Assembly (NCBI GenBank): GCA_003833135.1
Contig: QZLH01000104.1
Coordinates: 77,599-141,598 of the forward strand
Source: Oehlia diaphana
Lineage: Eukaryota; Glomeromycota; Glomeromycetes; Glomerales; Glomeraceae
DNA: 64,000 nucleotides
Reading direction: 5' to 3'
Below, piece after piece: positions 12,603-24,899 of this stretch. Numbering within the stretch: the first letter of the stretch is position 1; each line of letters starts with the position of its first letter. Position numbers and translations under genes: made by a program. The notes beneath the pieces were generated by a model. The model searched no databases and had not been told where the DNA came from. It was given only the letters and a program-made list of their open reading frames with translations.

Positions 12603-13659
12603 ATGAACTCCGTAACTTTATCGGCGATTAGTAGGATAATTAATAGTAAAATAAAAACATTACCCTATTTCACTTTATTAGTACGAAGTGAAAGAGGGTT
12701 TAGTAGTAATAAACAAAAAGAAGAACCGACAATGCTAAAAAGGTTTTGGAAACAGGTATCCATCCAATCAAATCCAGGTACATATATCAACAAAATTTTG
12801 ATTAATAAATTAAGAAATTAATCTTAAAATAATTCCTAATTATAGATACACAAACATATGAGATATTACTTGACAAAAGACCATTAAAAACACCAGGAGG
12901 TTCAAAATTAACTGTACCTTATTCAAAAAAACATTTAGCATTATTAATAGCTGGAGAATGGGAATCTCAAAATCATGTGTTGAGACAGCACTCTTTACCT
13001 TTAGTAAGTAAAATAATCACTTTTTAGGCATATATATACATTACATACATATTTTTAATGTTGATCAGAAATATATATATGCACACACATGTAGACGTCC
13101 TTGATTAGTATTTCTATTGATAAAGATGTTAATGTGAAACATGATGTTATCAACCGATTGTTAAGATATTTTGATAATGATACTATTTGTTATCATGAAC
13201 CATATCCTGATTCATTAGTTGAATTACAAAAAAAGTATTGGCTTCCAATATTAGATTGGGTACAAAACACTTATAACGTTGAAATTAAAACTACTGATAA
13301 GATAAGCGGATTAAAACAGCCCGAAAATACCAAAGAAAAGTTAAAGAATATTATTGAAAATTTTGATTCTTTAAAGTTATCAGGTATGGTTGTTCTTAAC
13401 TTTTCTACGTATATATATTTGTTTTTTTATTTAAATTATATTTATTATAGGATTTGAAAGGGCTACTATGATTTCAAAATCTTTTTTGATCGGATTGGCT
13501 TTAGTAGAGAAAAAATTAAGTGTTGAAGAAGCCTCTAAAGCTTCATCAATTGAAATGAATTCACAAACTACAAGGTGGGGTGAACTTGAAGCTCATGGTA
13601 TTGAGAATGAAGATGTTAAAAGACATTTGGGTTCTGTTGCTTGTACTGTTATGTTTTAA
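12603..13659 (+). CDS. ATP12: Mitochondrial F1-ATPase assembly chaperone ATP12
   Basis: 276-residue protein in four exons: 12603-12777, 12846-13003, 13095-13383, 13451-13659. The first roughly 45 residues are rich in Ser, Arg and Lys and nearly free of acidic residues, like a mitochondrial presequence. Then come RFWKQVSIQ, the LLDKRPLKTPGG segment, AGEWESQ, DNDTICYHEPYPDSLVELQ and the C-terminal helix block around GLALVEKKLSVEEASKASSI, all typical of ATP12/ATPAF2. Known members bind the F1 alpha subunit in the matrix before hexamer assembly. The stop codon lies inside the 3' end of the convergent mS35 gene: the coding regions overlap by 11 bp (13649-13659). Confidence 0.93.
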
Positions 13660-14559
13660 CTTTGGTGTCCTTTGCTGGTGGTCTATACCATTCTACTGGA
13701 AATTTAAGTCCCCGTAGTTTCTTTTTCTTTAACCTTTTCTCTATATGTCTTGTATCCATTGGAATATCTTCAAATTTATCATCTTCTCTCTAAATAAAGA
13801 AATATAAACTGAGATTTTTTGGAGATCTTTTAAGAACAAAACTATAAAAATAAACTTACCTTAGCTTCTTCTAAGAGTTTGTCAACCAAATCACTTAAAT
13901 ATTTTTTATTTTGATTAGTATGAGGAAATTTATCGCAAGAAAATTTAAATTCTATCCCATTAAATCTAGGTCCACATAATAAAACAAATTTATGTAATTG
14001 TTTTTGTGTAAGTAATGCTTTTATAGAATGTAATTCTATGGTAAGGACTACTTTATTTTGTATTGGCGAAGATTCTCCTATGTAATATGAATTTTTAAAA
14101 CATAAAATTGAGGTTGGTGAAGGTGGTATAAACTCTTCTGCGAACTCTATTTGTGATAGGAAACAGAAGTGGGTGAGAAAAAGGGAAAAATAAGACAGGA
14201 AAAAAGAGATCTATTAGAGAGTATAATTAACTTGAAAGTTGAGGCAGCTCATATTTGGTTTTTCTCAAGTAATTTCTAACTTCTTGTTGAGCCAAAAAAA
14301 TATCAAATCCGGGCTTAGTCATTGCATCAAACTCATACACTGGCATATTTTCAATATCATATAGTTCAGCTACTGGATCTCTTCGTCTACTCGGTCCACG
14401 ACGCGAAAAACCAGGAAAATGTCTACATAACGTTAGTCTAAATAATAGAAGATTTCTTTGTGAAAAACGAGAAGACAGAGATATCATTGATATCATCTCT
14501 GGTTTTTTTTTGAAAGAATATGACGCTCTGTTTATTATGTGATAATCGACATGTGGCAT
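13649..14559 (-). CDS. RSM24: Mitochondrial small-subunit ribosomal protein mS35 (Rsm24 type)
   Basis: 251-residue protein in three exons: 14559-14232, 14146-13860, 13789-13649. The N-terminus is rich in Arg, Ser and Lys, as in an import signal. The diagnostic block AELYDIENMPVYEFDAMTKP, then KYELPQLSKFAEEFIPP, followed by a segment ending CDKFPHTNQNKKYLSDLVDK and a tail with DIPMDTRH, matches the mS35/Rsm24 family (MRP-S28 domain). It is a structural protein of the mitoribosomal small subunit. The start is only 158 bp from the WDR7 start on the other strand, and the stop overlaps the end of ATP12 by 11 bp. Confidence 0.9.
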
Positions 14560-14717
14560 TTCAAAGATTGAAGATCTGTATATTTAATATACTTAATATT
14601 TTCTCACCCTTTTATCCATTGGAAATTTTCGGAATAAACGGCATATTTTAGCAAATTAAGGGCTGATTTTTTATTTAATTTTCTACATTTTTATTTATTA
14701 CTTTTTTTTTTCACTTG
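14560..14717. promoter_or_regulatory. Short bidirectional promoter region, mS35/WDR7
   Basis: 158 bp separate the two divergent start codons, so this segment must hold the 5'-UTRs and core promoters of both genes unless one extends into the other. It is T/A-rich on both sides and no clear TATA or factor site stands out. The call rests on layout only. Confidence 0.55.
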
Positions 14718-15669
14718 ATGGCATCGTCGTCTTTGATTGTTCCATTGGCTTTTTGGGTTAATTTACCTACTGCTCCTATAACAACTGTTGCATACAAAGA
14801 AGGTCATATTGTTACTGGTCTTGAAGACGGTCACATTTGGATATATCGTTGTATTATCGACGAGCAAGGAGCTCTTCAGGTGAATTTTTTTTAAATCGAT
14901 TATTTTTTATTTTTTTTTTTTTTAATTTAAAAATACTCTATATACATAATACGTGTTATCATATTTCCTCAATTATTTTTATCTAAAGTTTATTCTTTTT
15001 TTTTTTTTTTTTTTTTTAAAAATTAGTTACAACATAAAATTTTTTGTTTGNNNNNNNNNNNNNNNNNNNNNNNNNNNNNNNNNNNNNNNNNNNNNNNNNN
15101 NNNNNNNNNNNNNNNNNNNNNNNNNNNNNNNNNNNNNNNNNNNNNNNNNNNNNNNNNNNNNNNNNNNNNNNNNNNNNNNNNNNNNNNNNNNNNNNNNNNN
15201 NNNNNNNNNNNNNNNNNNNNNNNNNNNNNNNNNNNNNNNNNNNNNNNNNNNNNNNNNNNNNNNNNNNNNNNNNNNNNNNNNNNNNNNNNNNNNNNNNNNN
15301 NNNNNNNNNNNNNNNNNNNNNNNNNNNNNNNNNNNNNNNNNNNNNNNNNNNNNNNNNNNNNNNNNNNNNNNNNNNNNNNNNNNNNNNNNNNNNNNNNNNN
15401 NNNNNNNNNNNNNNNNNNNNNNNNNNNNNNNNNNNNNNNNNNNNNNNNNNNNNNNNNNNNNNNNNNNNNNNNNNNNNNNNNNNNNNNNNNNNNNNNNNNN
15501 NNNNNNNNNNNNNNNNNNNNNNNNNNNNNNNNNNNNNNNNNNNNNNNNNNNNNNNNNNNNNNNNNNNNNNNNNNNNNNNNNNNNNNNNNNNNNNNNNNNN
15601 NNNNNNNNNNNNNNNNNNNNNNNNNNNNNNNNNNNNNNNNNNNNNNNNNNNNNNNNNNNNNNNNNNNNN

Positions 15670-15708
<39 letters not shown>

Positions 15709-18700
15709 TTTTTTTTTTTTTTTTTTTGTCTATAAAAATTAGTTACAACATAAAATATTATGTTTGGGCCATAAATCTTCGATCACCGCATTAACGATTA
15801 TAGAAGGTCAAACCGATGGTTGTGCGGGAAACGATTATGTATTAATAAGCGCCTCAAAAGACGGGTAAATAAATTAATTTTTTTTTTGGTTGATCTGTTA
15901 TATTATGTTAAAATATTTAATTTATTTTTATATACGATTTATAGAGATGTCAATAAATGGTGTTTGCTGGATGGAAGATGTCTTACGAGCATATCTAAAG
16001 CTTTTTGTGGAATTATAAAAAGTTTAAAGCCATTAGCCGAATATTCTCAGGTAATTAATAGATTAAAATCTTTTAATTAATTATATTTCCCGAAAAAAAA
16101 AAAAATGTGAATTTTTTTTTTTAATTTATAGCCAGCAAAATTTCTTTTATGCTCTGGATTTTCGAATGAGATCACTATACTAAATTGCACAACACTAGAG
16201 GTAAATTTATTTTCCTAAAAGAAATAATCGATTTTATTAAGAATTTTATGAGTAATTTATTTTCTAATTAGCTTGTACGAATTTGGGGTGGTCATAACGA
16301 TTGGGTTACTTGCACCCCTTTTTATGATTCAGGTAAATTAATATATTTAACACCACTATTATTATTATTTCTAATTTGTAATTTTGTATTAAATTCGATT
16401 TAATTAGATGCACGCCAAATAAGATTGTTAACTTCAAATTTCAATGGAATTTTGAAGATATGGGCATTTGATGAATCAAATCATATTAATAAAGAATATG
16501 ACAATGTTGGGTTACTGGAAGCTCAGGGAGATAAAATCTTAGAGTTAATTAGTAATCCATATGATATTGGAGTTATATTAGCCATAACGAGAAGTTACGC
16601 TATAGTATGTGAGGAAATTTATTGTCATTTTTTTTAAAAAATTTGCAAAAAAATTAACTCGAGTTATTCATTTAGACATTTACAATACGTCGAGGAAAGA
16701 TGGTTAATTTTCAACGTATTCGAACTTTAAAAGAAGGAATTTATTGGGCAAGCGGAGCTTTCCTCTCAAAAAACCGAATGTTATTATGGAATCAGGTAAA
16801 TAATGACAAAACTTCATTACTTTTTTTTTCAATTAAATTCTATAACTGATTGTCTTTGGGGAAACTCAGATGGGCAATGCTTATTTGTATTCAATACCAT
16901 CATTTACGGAAAAAAAAATTCCAACAGAAAATGCACATTTGCATATAAAGCCAGGGCTTATTCGAAGATCATCTTTACCTAATTTACAAAAGTCTAATGT
17001 TGAAAAAATGCCAAATTCGACTCAGTTAAGGTTGGGACAATATATAGTGTATATTTGGTGCTGAATAATTGATGATATGTAATATGTATGCACGTATTTT
17101 TCTTATTAATAGACCACAGTTATTGGAAACTGTTTGTTCAGATAACGAAAGTCTTGCTATAACGACGGTATTCGCATTATCAAGCATTGACGGAAAGGCA
17201 TCTAATTTGTATTTAATTACTTTCCGCAATCAAATAAATGGCACCTCATTTGCATTCAAGACATTATCACCAATGGCACAAGAATCTGGAATATGTGAGA
17301 ATAATTATAATGTTCGGGAACTAAAATGGCCTCCTGGTAAAGTTTATGAAAAATTATAAAAAATATATTATATCTTAAACATAAAAAAAATAAAAAAATT
17401 TAATTATATTTTTTCCTCTTTAGAAACATATTTGTCGGATATATGGCAATTAAACCATAAGAATGATAATATTACAGTTACAACTATGGTGTATGATGTT
17501 TACTTAGCTACTGGATATGGTTTGTAATATTTTTAATTTTGTTTCAAATTTATTATAAATTTAATATTTTTAAAAAATTATTTTATAGAGAATGGTGAAA
17601 TCCATCTTGTACCATTATCAATGGCATTGACACAATCAGCAGAAATACAAAATTCAACTTCAATACCAAATTCAATTCACAAATTAGAAGGACACATAGG
17701 TAAAGTAACTTGTTTATATACACCAAATTCACAAAATTTTGGACACGAATATCTTTTGTCTGGTGGTGAAGATTGTTCTGTAAGAATATGGAATTTGGAG
17801 TAGGTTATTTATAGTGTATTATTTCTTTTATTTTATCTATTATATAATAATTTTGTACTATTATTCATTTGAAGCCTTTTTTTAATTTTGTGACAGAGGA
17901 AAGCAACTTGCTTCATTTAAGTATCACAGTCAGAGTGTCACTCATTTCTTTGAGCCTCCTAGTGATGAATGTCAAAGACTTAAAAGATGTGTAATATCCG
18001 TTGCTAAAGATAATTCTTTGGCTATTATATCTTTAGAAGGATTAAGCTGGTAAGTTTATTTTTTATTCTCATTTTATTTGATATTATTATTATACATCTA
18101 TTAACTTTATTTTATCGTAGTTTATATGTATTTGGAGGTTATCCATATCCATTGAATAAGATTCAATGGAGAAATTCTGAAGGATTTATTATTTTATTTT
18201 ATAATGATGATACAGCCCACATGTGGCAGGTTTTGTACAAAATTTCTTTTCTCTTTTTTTTTATAAAAAAAAAATCCCTGCTTATAATTATTTCTATTTT
18301 TATATTTTTAGACACAGACATTAGAGCTTTATCAAAAAGTTACAGGTTCAGCTGCAAGAGATATGTTAAAAGATGCATCATGGAGAACAAGGTTTAATAT
18401 CTATTCAATACCCATTTAAGGAAAGGATCATTACTAATATTTGATTTATTCATAGCTCAGTAGAACAACAAGAGTTTGTTATAAACAAGACTTTAACATC
18501 TGTTACAGATAATTCTGATGGTGGTAAATATTCTTACTCTTTCTTTTTCTGTATTACGTGACCTAGCCATATGTACTCTTTATTAATGACAATAACATAT
18601 TAGGAAAAACTTTCCTTCAAATATTTACAATAAATATCAAACAACTTATTAATGATATTTATCATTATCATGTGTCACAAATTGGTTCAAAGTCTAATTG

Positions 18701-21000
18701 TACAAGAACAATTGAAGACTTTGATGAAAAACCATCAACAGTGTCCAAGATATTTTCATGGACAACTGGTGGTGCTTTGCAATCATCCTCAGTTACTTCT
18801 ACGTCTCCTTCAATTGAGCCAGAAACTAAAGCTATTGATGCTAGCACAGTTCAAGTTTTGATATCTACCCTAATGACATGGGGAATTGACAGTTCTTTGG
18901 ATAAATTATGTGCGGAGAAATTAGGTTTAAAGAAGTCTTCGAACCGAATAACATTTGGATTAAGAGGGTAAAAAAAAAAATTTTTTATAGTAATTGTTAT
19001 TCTTTCTTTTTCATATACTAAAGGTGGTCAATATTCAAATAGGGCAAATGGCAATATGGCATTTGCTGTTCCTTCTCCTAATGATAGTGCAGCAATATGG
19101 AAAATTTCACAAACTATGACAGCCTCACTTCTATTGTCGGTTGTCGGTCTGACACGTTCATTCCTTTCCATGAAAGGTAAATAAATTTGTCTTCATGTGA
19201 TTTTTTCAAAAGCTCTTACATAATCTATATTTATAGGCTTGGAAAAATATACAAGTGAACTTATAACACACTATGGATCATTGCTGCCAGAACTTGTTGG
19301 GAAAGAATATTATCATTCTTCTCTTGCATTTCATGCTAAATATTTCCAGGATCCACTTGGTAAGCTTACTATATATATATATACTATACCTAGCCAAATG
19401 ACGAGAAATCAAATTTATTTATTTTATTGATTATTTTTATATTAGAGGATATAAGAATATCAGCAAGAACTCTTTTTTCATCAGCCTTAAATAATATGCC
19501 ATCATCAGAATTAACATCAATAATTGATTATTGGAAACAATTTTGTGAGTTTGTATGTTCAATATCAAATAATTATTGGGAAATTCATAGCCACGATTTA
19601 CTTATTTTATCCAATTGATTTGATTAAGTACCAGCAGTAGCTTCTCCGGGTATATATAATAATCAGTATATGGCAAGATCAACTATATTACTTGGAATGA
19701 TCGGAGCTGATTATCCTAATTACTTGTCACAAACGTTTGTATATTTGCACTTTAACTGTGTGTGGATATTGAAGTAACCCAAAAACTGAATATACTATTT
19801 TTTAATTGATTGTTTTAGCGTTGCCAGAAATATTGCACTTTCATTAGTACTATTATTACATGATAGTTCAAAATTATCACATCGGCTGGCTGCACTTGAA
19901 TTATGTGGAAGGGGATTTTCAACGTGGGAGCCTCATATCCTTTAATACTTAATAAAAAATGTTAAGAAATCTAAATAGTTATATCCTTAACTTTTTAACT
20001 TATTTATTGATACATTTTGATGCAGTAGCAGTGTTGAAAACTTTATTTACATTTGCAATCGAGACAGATACTAATGCTGCAACAATTAGAGCAATGGCAC
20101 AAAAAGCTATATTTCAAATATCCGCGGTTAACACACCATTGTGTATATCGACATTAACACATGATACCAATGATTCAAAGAAGCCGACAGAAAAGTCAGG
20201 ATTTTTAAAACTAATATCGATCTTTATACGTAAAAGGCCAATATTATTGCACCCTAATTTATCTGGATTAGCTGAGGCAGTAGTAAAATCTCTGGATCCT
20301 AATATACCTAAAATGAGGGATACAGTATTGCAAACCACAACAAGCGTATTACATGATTTGGTTAAAACATTTCCTTCAGTTGCTTTTCATGGTGGATTAC
20401 AAAAATTAGCTGTTGGTACACTTGAAGGTGCTTCAATAATTTATGATTTAAGAACTGCAACTAGGTTGCATATATTAGAGGTAAATATGGAAAGGAGGTA
20501 TATTTTTGTTTTAAAAAATAAAATTCGTTTGTGGGACTTATAATTATTTTACAAAAAAAAATCGATTTAGGGACATACAAAATCAGTTACAGCAATAACA
20601 TTTTCAGGAGATGGACGATTAATTATATCTTGTTCATTGGAAGAAGGCACTGTAAGAGTATGGAATCCAAACCCTGGTTTTTTAGGAATGATAGCAGGAT
20701 CATTAACGAACGGTAATGGAGGAAATGGTATCGGAACATCAAGAAAAACACCTTTATTGAGTTCTATTAGAACTTCTAAAACATTCGCTTTTAATCTTGG
20801 TGAAGATGGTGAGTTTGTAAATAATATTAAAATTAACCGATTTAATGTTGGCAGTTTAATTTATTTATTTTTGATTTTTATATTTAAATTTAGCACGTTT
20901 ATCTGTTGCTTCAATATTGGAATCCGTTTATTTTGAATGGGTAGCTGATAGAACCGTAAAATTACACGTTAAAGATTCCATTATGTCATTTAATGTCTAA
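14718..21000 (+). CDS. WDR7: WDR7 / rabconnectin-3 beta homolog
   Basis: Large WD-repeat protein, about 1236 residues, 24 exons (first 14718-14879, second 15743-15864, last 20894-21000). The N-terminal propeller has units such as LGHKSSITALTI, SASKDGDVNKWCLLDGR and LEGHIGKVTCLY with SGGEDCSVRIWNLE. The central segment TLMTWGIDSSLDKLCAEKLG, then RGFSTWEP, and the C-terminal repeat AVGTLEGASIIYDLRTATR with RTVKLHVKDSIMSFNV match WDR7. In animals WDR7 pairs with DMXL1/2 to regulate V-ATPase assembly and endosomal acidification; that role here is inference. Intron 1 contains an N gap. Intron 21 (19935-20013) is an AT-AC U12-type intron. The exon 16/17 junction (18967/19024) has one base too many for the frame, from an assembly error or an unusual splice site. 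All other joins are in frame. Confidence 0.92.
15018..15050. repeat. Duplicated copy of an exon-2 edge left of the N gap
   Basis: These 33 bases match 15734-15766 at 31 of 33 positions. That second copy spans the intron 1 acceptor and the start of WDR7 exon 2. The first copy ends exactly where the Ns begin, so it is probably a contig end that should have been merged. Confidence 0.75.
15051..15669. other. Assembly gap (N run) in WDR7 intron 1
   Basis: A run of about 620 N flanked by poly-T and by two near-identical copies of the exon 2 edge. WDR7 exons 1 and 2 join in frame across it (CAG to TTACAACAT), so no coding sequence need be missing. Confidence 0.95.
19935..20013 (+). other. U12-type (AT-AC) spliceosomal intron in WDR7
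   Basis: The intron opens with ATATCCTTT, the U12 5' splice-site consensus, contains TCCTTAAC at 19984-19991 (U12 branch-site consensus) and ends in AC after TTGAT. Splicing C|AT reads WEPHFDAVAVLK, which keeps exact spacing with the WDR7 family. No GT donor near this position gives as good a join. Confidence 0.85.
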
Positions 21001-21616
21001 TGTGTAGTGAATTGTATATTTGATATTTACTGTATTTTAGTTCATCAATAGTAATAATTTAAAGAATTTGTATTATTAAAGAATAGCAATTATTACAGAT
21101 TATATTATATTTATTTATATATTACTGAATTATTAAATTCAACAGCCTAATAACGATACGTTGTGCTGTTATTAGATTATTAGACAGTTAGTTACCCAAT
21201 AAAAATTGAGTTATCAAGTTAAAATAAGTTTCCGGTAATAAGCATAATAAGCACCTAGTAAAAAAATCGATCATTAGCGATTTCGACAAGGCGCCGGCAA
21301 ACATTCAAATTCATTTATCTAACTATATTCGACATTTCCTTTTCACATGGAATTATGACAGCTTTGAAACGGAAGTTATCGTCAAAAGCTGTTGAAATAC
21401 ATTACTTTTCTTCAAATCGTAACACAATTTATTTAGTCTTATGATACTGTACATCTTTCTTGGAAAAAGTATGTCCCTTGTCACTATTATCTATCATTCT
21501 CACATGCTTCTGCTTGATTTCCACAAAGATTTTTCTACCATAATACTTAATGCAAGCAAATAAAGGAATCATTTCATGAATTATGATTATACACATACAT
21601 ATTTAGTTCTACAATC
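21001..21616. other. Convergent intergenic region WDR7/NDUFA1
   Basis: 616 bp between two gene 3' ends. It contains the WDR7 3' flank with possible poly(A) sequences and nothing that looks coding. Confidence 0.5.
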
Positions 21617-22124
21617 TCAAATTCTTTTATTTGTCAAATAATAAATACTACTTGTATTAAATCCTGGTGGGGCAACTGGTTCAGCCTTAAACAACAAAAA
21701 AAAAAATAAAAAAAAGGATTAGATATTTGCTATGACTTTAATTTCTCTAAAACAAAAGAAAGAATACGAACTGATTGATGACTTGAACTTCCTGTTAGTC
21801 TTTTATCGCGTTCTGACATCTGTTTATCCCATTTATCCATATTGTGCCTTGGAGGCTATGTATATGAAAAAATTTATTTAATAAATTAATATAATTATTA
21901 AATTTATTCGAATTTGTTCGAAAAAAAAAATGAATTTTATTAATACCTTTCCTTCATTATTATACCTTCTAGATAAATTCAGCAATGAACCGGTTACGCC
22001 AAACATAGCCGTAACAAGGCCTAACGAAGAAGAGTATATTTTTCATGTCAAAATAAAGTTACTTTATTATAATACTTTATAATATCATACCAAGTGGAAT
22101 AAGAGCTTCAAACGGAACAGGCAT
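21617..22124 (-). CDS. NDUFA1: NADH dehydrogenase (complex I) MWFE subunit, NDUFA1 type
   Basis: Small protein of 86 residues in four exons: 22124-22091, 22020-21947, 21855-21772, 21685-21617. It starts MPVPFEALIPLGLVTAMFGV, a single membrane segment near residues 6-27, followed by SRRYNNEGKPPRHNMDKWDK and QMSERDKRLTGSS. This is the family pattern of the complex I membrane-arm accessory subunit in the mitochondrial inner membrane. Members are commonly 65-75 residues; this one has about 20 extra C-terminal residues from a last exon (start 21685) that adds a Pro-rich tail. It is head-to-head with TTC1. The exons are too short to stand out individually; recognition rests on the joined product. 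Confidence 0.88.
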
Positions 22125-22298
22125 ATTGTAATAATATCATTTATCTTGTCCGATAGTTTAAAAATTTAAATCAAATTAAATCTCGATTTTTATGGTAGTA
22201 CGAGTACATTTAGAAATTCATCTTCTTGTACCACAAACGTTAATCATGTATAAAAAAAGTCGTAAATTCGGTAACAATAATCTGTAGTTTATTTCATC
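22125..22298. promoter_or_regulatory. Short bidirectional promoter region, NDUFA1/TTC1
   Basis: Only 174 bp separate the divergent starts, so both core promoters must lie here or overlap coding sequence. I see no unambiguous motif. Confidence 0.55.
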
Positions 22299-23287
22299 AT
22301 GTCTAAAATTGAAGAAATTCAAGGTGATTAATTAAACTTTCCTTACTTTAAAAGTATTAACTTTCTAAATAGAAGCATTTTCTTTTTTCTTTAATAATTT
22401 TACCAAGAATCTGTAAATAATCAAGAAAATGAGGAAATCATAGAAGAAACGCCAAAATTCACACCTAAAGAGATTGCAGAACTACTAGAAACAGCTGAGC
22501 AACATAAATCAACTGGAAATAAATTTTTTAGTTTAAAAAAATTTGATGAAGCAATTGAAGAATATAAAAAAGCTTTAGATACTTGTCCTATTGAGAAAAA
22601 GAAAGAAAGAGCTGTTTATTGGGGAAATATTGGAGCTTGTGAAGTTAAATTGGTAAATATTGAATAAGTTTATGCTTTATTCGTTATGATTAAATTGATC
22701 CGTTCTTATTTTTTATAGAATAGGCATAAAGAGGCAGTCGATGCATGCACGAAAGGTACAGAAGTTAATAATTATAGATTATGTAATTTCTTTATTTCAT
22801 TAGATTCATTTTAAAACTTTATTTCGATAATCTAATAGCACTTGAAGATGATCCAGCATATACAAAGGTATTATTCCGTCGAGCACAAGCGAATGAAAAA
22901 GTAAACACATTGTTTTCAACAAATTCTGCACTTGAAGGTAATATTATCTGGATTTAACTATTTCACATTTTCAAATGAATTGAATTTTTTTTATCCTTGC
23001 AAGATTACAAGAAACTTTCATCAGATCCAATCCATAAATCTGATCGAGTAGTTTTAGATAATCATAGTTTGATATCTAATGCGATTAAAAGATTACCTCC
23101 AAAAATAAAAGAATTAGAAGAAAAAGAAAAAGCTGAAATGATAGATAAACTTAAAGGCTTTGGTAACACTATTTTAGGAAAATTTGGTTTATCAACAGAT
23201 AATTTTAAAATAGTACAAGATGAAAAAGGTTCTTGCAATATACAATTTGTTAATACTCCTGATAAAAATGGTGAAGGTGGAAGTTAA
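22299..23287 (+). CDS. TTC1: TTC1-type tetratricopeptide repeat protein
   Basis: 229-residue protein in five exons: 22299-22323, 22408-22652, 22719-22755, 22839-22937, 23004-23287. An acidic N-terminus precedes three TPR motifs: AEQHKSTGNKFFSLKKFDEA, then ERAVYWGNIGACEVKLNRHK, then AYTKVLFRRAQANEKVN. A Lys/Glu-rich helix and the C-terminal signature KLKGFGNTILGKFGLSTDNF with KGSCNIQFV follow; this last block is characteristic of TTC1. Members are cytosolic co-chaperone-like adaptors that bind Hsp70/Hsp90 or Ras-family proteins in animals; the function in fungi is less clear. Its 3' end lies 123 bp from the convergent PDA1 gene. Confidence 0.87.
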
Positions 23288-23410
23288 ATGTGTGAAATTA
23301 TATAGGTATTTTTATATATATTAACTTAAATGTTTTGTACAATAAAAAGAAAATTTGTACAACGACGTACATAAAATTTTACACCTTCCTGTCTATTAAA
23401 ACTCAAAAAT

Positions 23411-24899
23411 TCATTGATTCATAACAGCAAATTCTTCGCGTTCACGACCGCGAATAATTGGAGGTTCAGTTCCTTTAGCATAAATATCTGTAAATATTTC
23501 TGATTCATCAGGTTGTGGATCCTTTTGTGCTTCAGCTACTGCTTTTTCAACTACTGCTCTTGCTTCTTTTTCAATTTTCTAAATGAATTAAAATATAATT
23601 TAGTCGTATTGCACAGAATTTAACATATACTTTATTTCCTATTATATACCTTAATTTCATCGTCAGTTGAAAAACCAAGTTCTAAAATCCTTTGTCTTAA
23701 ACCTGTAATGGGATCTTTTGTACTTCTCATATGTTGAATTTCTTCACGTGTACGATAACTTGTACCTGGGTCAGACATTGAATGACCTCCATAGCGATAC
23801 GTTACCATTTCCAATACAAGTGGTCCTTGATCATTAGTTGTCCAATTCTTTGCCCACGAGCAGGCTTGTTTCACAGCTAATACATCCATTCCATTGACTT
23901 GAAGACCTGGAATATATTGACCTCTAGTATAATATTGTGCATTAGCAGAACTTCTACTTGCTGCCGTTCCCATTCCAAAAAAATTATTCTCACAAACAAA
24001 TATTGCCGGTAAATCCCATAATTTAGCCATATTAAAAGCTTCAAATACTTGTCCTTGATTTGCTGCCCCATCCCCATATAATATAAATGTAGCATTCTTT
24101 TTTTCCAAATATTTTTGTGTAAATGCCACTCCCGTTCCAACAGGAACCTGAAAAGAAATTACAAGTTAATTTATTCAATTCCACAGTAAAAGTATTTTTT
24201 TTTAAAAAAAAAATAAAAGATTTAAATACCTGAGCACCGACAATACCGTTACCCCCATAAAAATTCTTTGAAAACATATGCATAGAACCACCTTTTCCTC
24301 GTGAAATTCCAGTCTTACGACCTTATTATAAAACGAATTAACACAATTAAATTTCTAATCGGATAACGCGTAATTACAAAAAATAAATACCCATAAGCTC
24401 AGCTAAAATTGAATGAATAGTTCCACCGCGAACATAGGTGAATCCATGACAGCGATATGCAGTGATAATTGCATCATCTTCCGTAATTGCAGCTTCCATA
24501 CCTACTGCTACTGCTTCCTTGAGAAAAATAATAATATATGGATACAAAAATATATCATGTACTATTCACAAAATTCTTTCAAATCAGCGCTTCATGTTTT
24601 CAACTTACTTGACCAGTACATAAATGACAGAAACCTCTAATCATTTTCGACTTGTATAACCCGTCAGCAGCTGTTTCCATTCTACGCATAACCGCCATTT
24701 CCTTATACAAGCGGAGTAGTTCGTCCTTTGTAACTTCAATATCAAGTGAAGGCGGATCGCATTTATAAGTTTTAAAGGAACTTTCGGGTAATTTAATATT
24801 TACGGTTTCTGCCGAAGCAGAAGCAAATTGACGTACAAACGATCTTCCATTAAAAACTGATATATTCCGAGATAAACGAGAAGTGATAGAAGAGAGCAT
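23411..24899 (-). CDS. PDA1: Pyruvate dehydrogenase E1 component, alpha subunit
   Basis: 391-residue protein in five exons: 24899-24609, 24517-24391, 24321-24230, 24147-23650, 23578-23411. The first roughly 28 residues (Ser/Arg-rich, no acidic residue) are a mitochondrial presequence. Conserved parts: [47 protein letters not shown], the thiamine-diphosphate motif [20 protein letters not shown] ending ENN, and the regulatory loop [20 protein letters not shown] with the serines that are phosphorylated in other eukaryotes. It catalyses thiamine-dependent decarboxylation of pyruvate in the matrix PDH complex together with E1 beta. No missing key residue is evident. Confidence 0.97.

Noticed and set aside
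14953..15742. Long open frames through N runs (also at 39310-39796 and 50173-51020)
   Set aside because: They consist of unknown bases translated as X plus homopolymer flanks, not coding sequence.
20026..20040. Alternative GT-AG-like reading of WDR7 intron 21 ending at the AG at 20024-20025
   Set aside because: It would keep frame but delete four residues that fit the family spacing, and no GT donor exists at the left end; the AT-AC pair with U12 branch site explains the data better.
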